Source: Cladocopium goreaui (taxonomy: Eukaryota > Sar > Dinophyceae > Suessiales > Symbiodiniaceae). From it: a DNA stretch of 64,000 bases. The notes below the pieces were generated by a model. The model searched no databases, had not been told where the DNA came from, and worked only from the letters and a program-made list of their open reading frames with translations. The stretch covers positions 7,861 through 71,860 of the forward strand of contig CAMXCT020000475.1 of the NCBI GenBank assembly GCA_947184155.2, written 5' to 3'. Shown piece after piece: positions 57,111 through 64,000 of the stretch (positions within the stretch are counted from its first letter, which is position 1; the number at the start of each line of letters is the position of its first letter). A program made the position numbers and the translations under genes.

Positions 57111-58364
57111 AAACTTGCTCATTACCTAGCCTAGAACTGTTTCAAAAACTTCTTTTGGATCTATCATGAACGCAAAAAATGGTTCTACCCCTTTCAACAC
57201 AGAATGCTACTTGTTCCACCTGCTGTTGACAACGTTAGGTCTGCCAAAGGCAACATCACTTTCCACACCTGCTATCCCCTGGGAAGACTGCGCTCTGGCT
57301 GCTGTTTTTTTTTCTGAAGCTGGCTCACGCTCAGGAGTATCTATCCATGCCTGCCCGGCTCCTTTGCGCCTCAGCTGTGTGCTGTGGCACACATCACGGC
57401 AGAGAAGACATCTTCAGGTTCCATTACTTTGGCCCCGCTTCCAGCTGAGCGCTGTTTTGTGGCCAAGTTGCCTTGGTTCGGTGTCACTTTTCGTTTGCCA
57501 CATGCACTGAGTGCTGTTTTACGATCTAATTCCCTTGGTGTGGTATTGCTTTTCTTGCCACGCGCGCTGAGCGCCGTCTAGTAGTCAAGGTCCAATGTCC
57601 ATTGGTTTGGCGTGACTTTTCTTGCCAACCGCACTGTGCTGTTTTGGTAAGGCCAGCATTGCGGAGCGCCTTTTTTGTAACATGGTCCGAGACCTGCTGC
57701 GCTGCTAGTAAAACATGGCCACACGGCCTTGTAATGGGAGGCGCGCAGCATAAAGAACCAGACCAAAGGTCGCTAACCATCGATCTGACCCTGCTGCGGG
57801 TTTACTGGCTCAGGCTCTAACGGCCTCCAAAGCTCGCACAGGCAAATAAGGAGATGGATCCAAAGCAGGACCAATATGAATACAATCTCAATTGCCAGCA
57901 GTACATAGTAAAGGGTCCAGCTCATGGCCCACGAGGCACTGGCAAAGTCACAGGGGGATTAAGCAAGTGGATAGAGCCGCTCAAGCTACAGGGGAAGGAA
58001 CAAGGCATATAAGTTGCTTGGCTCTTGTTGGCTCGCACGTGACAGCTGAAGGAACAACTGTTGCGACTGCCACTGGCAAGCAAAGCACAGAAAAAATCTT
58101 GAAGATTTGCAAAACAAAACCTTTGAATTATACATTTTTCTTTCTAATTCAACCCAAGCGTTGCAAACATCACCTTTGCTGGCCACCTCAAGATGTGAGA
58201 TTCAAGATTGCCAAATCTAGCAAGAGTAGCGCTGACACAACATGAGCAACTAAAGCTCGGCTGCAAGTCTTTTTCTGCGCAAAGCGAAGCTTCTACAAAA
58301 GTAGCGGGCGCTGGCTGCGACAAATTTGCTGCAAACCAGGGCTGAGCCCGCAGCTTTCCAATTT
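57111..58364. other. Intergenic region between repeats and methyltransferase gene
   Basis: 57440-57650 has three diverged units of about 70 bp around GAGCGCTGTTTTGTGGCCAA and TTTTCTTGCCACGCGC. Frames such as 57166-57510 plus have no familiar motif. 58000-58364 is downstream of the methyltransferase stop and may include its 3' untranslated region. Confidence 0.5.
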
Positions 58365-60092
58365 TCACAAATCAGCGAGGATTCCCAATGCAGAGAGAGC
58401 ATCGGCTGTTTCTTCCCGTGTGGACGCTCGGGAATCAGGCCTGAACAGCAGGGAGGCCACAGCACTCTGCACAATCGCAAGCAACACTGGCAGAGCCATG
58501 GCATTCCCTGCAAGGTCAGCCATCAAACTTTCTGTCAGCCACTTCCTTCCTGGGCCAGACCGCTTTCGGACTGAGCCCCTTGCCGCAGAAGAGCATTCGT
58601 AGACATCGATGCCTTCTGTCTCTACCAGCTTCAGAAACAGAGGTGCTGGAAATCCTTGAAACAAAAGGGCTTCTTGACCCAACATCAATCTTGGAGGCTT
58701 AACCAGCTCGACAAAGAGCAGCTGACCTGGAAGCATTGTTGGGGCAATGTGCTTCTTGGTATCTTTGCACCAGCTGGCAGTGTGCACTCGTCCAAGCGAT
58801 TGGGAAACATTTCTGAAGCCAGCATCCGGAGCTTGAGCCCTGGACAAAGCCAGCACGTCCTGTTCCCTGGCTGTCAAGGTTTCAAACCACGGATTCAACT
58901 TGAGTTCTTCAGGGTATGGCTGTCCCCATCGCAACCCTTCAGCTTCTGCAAACTTCATGTGTTGGTCTGCCCAATTGCCCGAAGACTTGGGGCTCTTCGA
59001 TGCAGCCTTGGCGCTCTTCTCTTTCCTCTCCTCCAGAAAGGCTTCAACCTCGCCTGAGGCGGGATTTAGCAGCAAATCCTTGGCACAGGGCGGGGATCTC
59101 AGACAGGAGGCTACCATGTTGTTGAACATTTCAAAAGACTCGGTCAAAGACCTGGCTTGAGTGTGAAGCTTTGGGTTCACTTGGCGCACAAACAAAATAT
59201 AAAGCCGGCGCCTTCTGGCAGGCAAGCCGAAGGACGAAGCATCTGTTCGCAAAGGCTGGCCGCTATAGCCCAATTCTTTCATGGTTTGCATCAAGACATC
59301 CAAGTTGGATTGGGCATGTGCCCCAATTTGCTCCTCAAGCCCATCAACATTTTCGTACGTCACCAGCCCAGGTGAGTGAGCTGCAACATAGCTGGTAAAA
59401 CCGTGGTAAGTCTGCGCTGAGCCTCCCAATGAATTGCTCTGCTGGAACACCAACTTTTGTGTCTCCTTCTTTGGATTGGCCTTGCTGAAATCTTTGCAGG
59501 AGGACCCAATGACCAAAAGGTCACACCCAGGCACCGGGCAAAGTTTGCCATGAACAACGCAATGAGCTTCACAGCCGCCCAGCGTCTCGATGTCCTGGAA
59601 GATGCAGCTTCCAAGTTGAAGCAGCTCGCTTTCCCCGTCACTGCCTTCGGAAGCCGACTTCAAAGGGCTGAGGGCTGGCATCAAAGGTCCACAATCTAAA
59701 ACCGCTTGAATCCAACGCTGTTTGTCCTTGTTGCTCTCGCATGAGAAAAGGTGCTTCACGGAGAGCCGGAATCCGCAGGTCTCCGTGCTAAGGCTGTATG
59801 CTCTGGAAAGCGCTTCCATGACATAGAAAGCGCCCTCTGAGCCACTGCAAGCCGATGCCCATGTCAGAGACACGCAAGAGGCAACTTCAGCTTGTTCTGC
59901 AAACCTGCCTGGAAACATGGTTGCAAAACCTTTCAAATTCTCTTGTGCAAATTCATACAGGGCTTCGCCTGACGCAAGGGATTCTGCGTCTGCAACACGG
60001 CTAGAAGCCTGCTTAACCAACTCCAGGTCAAGAACCGCCTCTGCCTCTGATGCATGAGAGTCGCTTTTCTTGAGCACCCTGGATGGGGCCAT
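58365..60092 (-). CDS. C5 cytosine-specific DNA methyltransferase
   Basis: A 575-codon open frame without introns, expected to transfer methyl groups from S-adenosylmethionine to cytosine C5 in DNA. Motifs are in canonical order: motif I TWASACSGSEGAF (78-89, SAM binding), motif IV GSSCKDFSKANP (196-207, nucleophile Cys199), motif VI YENVDGL (246-252), motif VIII GLPARRRRLYIL (289-300), motif IX-like LGQEALLFQGFP (471-482) and motif X GNAMALPVLLAI (529-540). The usual PCQ-F-S is SCK-F-S here: Pro and Gln are replaced, Cys kept. The region between VIII and IX (about 305-440) would be target recognition; it includes a Lys/Ser-rich insert. There is no N-terminal chromatin domain, so it resembles short bacterial-type or dinoflagellate C5 methylases. 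ATG 60092 lies in CTTGCCATGGCC. Acceptor-like AG is present upstream (TTTCCCGAG). Confidence 0.88.
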   Translation of the reverse strand: MAPSRVLKKSDSHASEAEAVLDLELVKQASSRVADAESLASGEALYEFAQENLKGFATMFPGRFAEQAEVASCVSLTWASACSGSEGAFYVMEALSRAYSLSTETCGFRLSVKHLFSCESNKDKQRWIQAVLDCGPLMPALSPLKSASEGSDGESELLQLGSCIFQDIETLGGCEAHCVVHGKLCPVPGCDLLVIGSSCKDFSKANPKKETQKLVFQQSNSLGGSAQTYHGFTSYVAAHSPGLVTYENVDGLEEQIGAHAQSNLDVLMQTMKELGYSGQPLRTDASSFGLPARRRRLYILFVRQVNPKLHTQARSLTESFEMFNNMVASCLRSPPCAKDLLLNPASGEVEAFLEERKEKSAKAASKSPKSSGNWADQHMKFAEAEGLRWGQPYPEELKLNPWFETLTAREQDVLALSRAQAPDAGFRNVSQSLGRVHTASWCKDTKKHIAPTMLPGQLLFVELVKPPRLMLGQEALLFQGFPAPLFLKLVETEGIDVYECSSAARGSVRKRSGPGRKWLTESLMADLAGNAMALPVLLAIVQSAVASLLFRPDSRASTREETADALSALGILADL

Positions 60093-60494
60093 GGCAAGAA
60101 CGGCGGCGAAGAATCTCGGGAAATTGAATTAGATACTGTTTAAATGTATCTGCATCGATGTACCAACAACAGATTGTTATAAATGTTTCTTGCTTGGCTG
60201 TCGGCATTTTACCGGTCGTGCATATTGAAAAATGTCTGCATTTCAAAGGCGCTTGCTTCACAAACTTGAGCCAGCTGTGTGACAGGAAGCTGGCAAGGCC
60301 TTTTAGCACGGCACTTGGACAACACAGAAGTTGATCTGTTTGATTCCAGTGCTGCGGTTTCAATAGATCATGAGCAGAATAAACAAGGACAAATCAAACC
60401 TTAGCTGTGGCATGTTTAGCAAACTCTGCCACTAGCATAGAACATGAAATAAACTGATGAACTGAAGCAAGGAAACTGCTGGCAATTTTTTCTT
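60093..60494 (-). other. Intergenic, two minus-strand genes
   Basis: About 400 bp, AT-rich toward 60360-60480. A minus-strand frame (60028-60363) overlaps the methyltransferase start in another frame and is not credible. No terminator or other site recognised. Confidence 0.5.
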
Positions 60495-63400
60495 TCAGCT
60501 GCTGTCAGTCTTCAAAAATGCGCGGCAGGCGGGCGTCCAATCACTGGCCCCTGCGGCCTCTGCCCTTGCCTCGTCCACGTCCACGCCCATTGCCTGCGCC
60601 AGACTCTGTCTCAGCCTTGCGCTTCTTGGAAGTAGGCTCCTTGTCCTCTTCTGCCATGTCCCTGTCGCCCTCCTCACTAGTCTTAGCTTTCTTTGTCTTC
60701 TTGGCTTTGGACGCTTCCTTTTCTCTTTTGTTTCCTTTTGCTTCTCCTTCTTCTCTTTCTCTTTTTTGTTTTTTTTGTCTTTTTTGTCTTTCTTGTCTTT
60801 CTCTTTTCCCTTCTCCTCATTGCTCTTGTCAGTGGGACTTGCCTCCTTCGCAATGGAGGCGCTGCCAGCATCAGGGGTCTTGTGGTGTGCAGACGCCTCA
60901 TTCAAAACGTTCTGGGCCCTGTGCAACAGCTCAGCATCCGGCTTTTCACAGAGCTTCAGTGCGGCGACTTTCTGTTTGAGGGCTTCTGCCACGCTCTGCA
61001 GTTGCTTCCTGATCATCTTCCCTTCATCATTTGCCGAGCCCAATGACCCGTTGCGGAGAAGACACAAACCAGCCACCATGGCGACATGGACCGAGCCGCA
61101 GGCTGCTGACTTGAGCACCTTTTCGGTGAAACCGGCTTCTCCGCCTTCGTACTTGTGAAACAAAGCGCTGACGCCATTATGCCCTGGGTTGCCTGGTAGG
61201 CCGATGTCAGACAGCTGCTTCACAGCTGACACACCCTTCAGCCTCACCTTCTCGTTCTGGCCAATTTGCGCGACCAGGTCGGCGACTTGCTTTGTCACCT
61301 TGGCACCCTCTGTCCTGTATTCCGCTTCTTTGCAGCTGGGGTCGGGCAACTTTGCCAGCAAGCTCTCTAGCTGCGAGGCTGCATCCCAAGCGGTTGCGAA
61401 CTCCTTCTCACAAGCCTTGGACAAGCTTTGTGTGATCTGTGCTACAGTACTGGTCAACCATGCCAATGTGTCAGGGTGGCTAAAAGTAACCTGTTCCATG
61501 TCTTTGACCAACTTAGCGGAGGCCAGGCCTTCCCGCACTTGCTCCAAGAGCGGATTCAGCAAGAGCCAAAATTTTTGCAGCACTGCAGACAGCTGACACA
61601 TCACCAGCGGATCTTCGGAAGGGATCGGAAATTCTGCCACCTGCAGCTATCCAAGAAACAAAGCAAAGCTGGTGGTGTAGTGCCGTAGCAGCTTGTTTCC
61701 ATGCCAGCCACATTAAATCGCACATACATATCATATCGAATCATAACATACTAGACTATACTATACTGTTTTCTTAAACAGCTCAAACTTAAACTGAAAT
61801 TCAAAAACCCATGCATGCCATGCCCCGTGTCACAACTGGGCCGCTTGGATTGCACAACCATGCTGCACATACAGGAGGGCCTGCAGAAACAAGTCGACAA
61901 CAGCCTTCATTTCGTGAGAGGCAGGGATGCTCTGCAGCGTTTGGTCCCGCACTTGCTTGCTGAGGCCAGCCCCTAAAAGACCCTTGACGCATTTTGACAC
62001 GATTGGCCCCACCCTTTCCAAACCTTTTGAGAATAGACTCTCCAGGTCATGTTGAATGGGTGACAGAAACTGATCTTTGAATTTCTCAGCTACCCCTTCA
62101 GGCACGAAGCGTTGCACCAGGGCAACGCCCGAATCGGACCACTTCTGCAATGTCTCTGGCGACGCTGCTGGAACAGGAGGCAGATGGGAGAATGCCTTGT
62201 GCTTGTAGAAAACATGCTTGGCAACGTCAGCTGCCAGCTCAGACGCTGCTTTGAACTTGGCAACTTCATCGGCGGCTGCCGTCACCTTTGCCCAGACTTT
62301 GTGCTGCACAAAAGCTGTGGCCTTGAAGGAGAGCAAGGACTCATCTAAGTTGAGAAGGGCAAAGGCACCGCTGGCAAGGCTGACCAAACAGTCATTCGCC
62401 AAGGCCTCACAAAAATAAGTCCTCAGGATTGCAAGCGATGCAGGCAGCTGCAAGCAGCAGCTGGAAGGATGTCAGAGGGAAAAAAAAGGCAGAGAAGTGC
62501 TGGAATCATTGGGCACCTTGAACCTAGTGATGCACAGGCCTGCAAACATGAAAACAGTGGCCGCCACTACCAATGAAGAAACATATGTCTATATACTAGC
62601 TCCTGGGGGACAAAACATAGAAAAAAAAACTGCCCACAACTGCTTCACACAACTTCATGCCAAGTCGAGGCAGCCATTGCAGCCAAAAGTCAGATGGCTC
62701 TCCATGTTGTCCTTGCACACGATCCGCACCAGGTCAACAGACCGCTCGCTGACCTGCCTTTCCAACCTTTCCAGATCAACCAGCAAGCGACTTGAGATCT
62801 GGTCCCGCTTCTTCTTTTTCGACTCCTGAAAAAACGTGGTTTGCTTGGCGGCGTCCAAAGCTTCCACTGCTGGCTCAATCCGCTCCTGTACCGCAAGAAT
62901 GCCGGACTCAGCCTCTGGAGGGCTTTGCTTAGGCCAGGCGGCCAAGTGAGACACTGCTTTCTGCAAAACTTCCACCTTCTCTTCAAAAATCCTCTCTTTG
63001 TCCCCTTGCTCCACACGCAACTGGGCCACAGAAAGGAAAGCCTTTCCGGTGTCGTGTTGCAAGAAAAATTTCTGCAAAGCCGGGGCAGCGTCAAGCTTGT
63101 CTTTTTCCAAGCCCGTCAAGGCTTTAACCTCCTCCACCAGCATTCCAACATGGTCCTGCCCCAGCAAACAACGCACCGTCTTGACAGAGTCTGCCAGCTC
63201 CCTTGCCATGAAGTTTTGGCCATCCTTGTCACATGCTTTTGCTATCGCATCTGCCAAATCTAAACATTCACCCATTCTGGGAACTTCGCCACCTAGCTCT
63301 GGGACAGCCTTTCCAGGGGCGAGGAGAGCCAACTCACTGGCAGGAATTGCTCGCAAGCAAGCAAGCATGCGGTGCTCCACTTCCAGGGCGCTTTCTTTGG

Positions 63401-64000
63401 CCGCCGCTTCGGTTCCCAACAAGGCAGCCAACTGCTTCATTGGTTCGGACGGCAACGCAAATGCCTGGCAGAACCCGCTGTACTTCCCATACAGAAACTC
63501 TTTCTGGCTCTGAGCAACAACAAGCTTCAACCAATATAATGGACCCAGCTGAACACCACCAGCGGAAACTGCGTCATGGGCACTGATGTAAGCATCCGGG
63601 TCCAAGGTAGGAGCAATGACGTTTGAAAGAAGCTTCGCTGAAGCCTGGGCCAGGTTTCCAAGATCCTGCAAGGTGTCTAACTGCTTCTCAAAGGAATCCC
63701 GGTTGTTTGACTTTCCAACTCTGGTCACTGTGTCCTTTGCTTTTCTCGCTACTGTGTTGCAAGTGGAAATTCTTTGGGCAGCCTCCAAACGAAACTCTTT
63801 CATCTGGGTGGTGCTCTGCGGCTTGTCATCGAAACTTACTTCAGCAAGTTTCTGTTTTGCATCAGAAACGGCAGCTTCCAAAGTCTTCAAAGTGCGGTTG
63901 GCACGGCCATCCAAGGAAAGCATCCCATTGCTCTCAGGCACAGAGGTTGGGGCAAGGCTGGAAGCCTGTGTTGCCTTTGGCGTTTTCGCAATGCCGCTGG
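60495..64000 (-). CDS. Large multi-exon protein of unknown function (3' part, continues beyond window)
   Basis: Three exons read leftwards. Exon 1 is open from the window edge (64000) to about 62661. Exon 2 runs about 62447-61869 and exon 3 about 61640-60495. Exon 1 to 2 fits a GC-AG intron (GCATGAAG...GCTTGCAG, phase 0), joining ...CLDL to LPASLAIL. Exon 2 to 3 fits GTGCAGCA...AGCTGCAG, also phase 0, giving ...FLQALLY to VAEFPIPS. The result is over 1000 residues, mainly helical and Ala/Leu/Lys-rich, with no family recognised. The C-terminus has a Lys/Glu run (KEKDKKDKKDKKNKKEKEKK). After it the minus +2 frame (RDMAEEDKEPTSKKRK, then GNGRGRGRGKGRGRRGQ, stop about 60541) looks more natural than the annotated frame, suggesting an indel in the A/T run near 60765. 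Codon use looks genuine. Starts given by GTG or TTG codons are only frame edges. Confidence 0.6.

Noticed and set aside
1-64000. Spliced-leader relics, tRNA, rRNA or reverse transcriptase
   Set aside because: I looked for the spliced-leader core CATTTTGGCTCAAG, tRNA-like folds with TTCRANNC boxes and YxDD motifs, and saw none that I could support by eye.

Overview
The window looks like nuclear DNA of a dinoflagellate, probably close to Symbiodiniaceae. This is inferred from three things. Head-to-tail tandem gene copies all lie on one strand. Candidate introns are of GT-AG and GC-AG type with long polypyrimidine acceptors. There is an intronless C5 cytosine methyltransferase gene inside very repeat-rich sequence. 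No bacterial operon, rRNA, tRNA, CRISPR array or recognisable transposase was seen. No spliced-leader relic was found, so the assignment is not proven.

Layout: 1-1330 is a patchwork of short tandem repeats. 1331-15921 is a tandem array of roughly 2.7-kb units. Each unit holds a Q/M/P-rich exon with a variable KELP repeat, then a small two-exon rhodanese/CDC25-like domain with a CX5R loop. The first unit is 5'-truncated, three to four units are near intact, and the last ones are decayed. The array breaks at 15921 and resumes at 55366 exactly where it stopped, so 15922-55365 (39.4 kb) is an inserted block.

The inserted block is almost all satellite DNA: a 7-bp AGTGTRR satellite over many kilobases, a recurring roughly 300-bp module in front of it, polypurine repeats, and 30-, 72-, 42- and 16-bp tandem repeats. 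A segment of about 12 kb occurs twice in direct orientation (23807-35570 and 36502-46075). It carries an unrecognised intron-rich gene-like locus (B). Copy 1 of B is 5'-truncated and split by a 2.97-kb insertion. That insertion and the large block share terminal inverted repeats of the type YACGAAAG, and both end in a polypyrimidine-AG sequence that resembles a splice acceptor. This introner-like structure is the most interesting signal in the window.

55366-56618 is the remainder of the interrupted array unit. 56640-57000 is a 32-bp AT-rich repeat. From 58365 to the right edge the minus strand holds conventional genes: a complete 575-codon C5 DNA methyltransferase and, upstream of it, the 3' part of a large multi-exon gene of unknown function with a Lys-rich, then RG-rich, C-terminus.

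Most long open frames in the window (HSTLYT, QQHTT, CVLLCVVV and FSSIFP types) are by-products of satellite repeats and are not annotated as genes.
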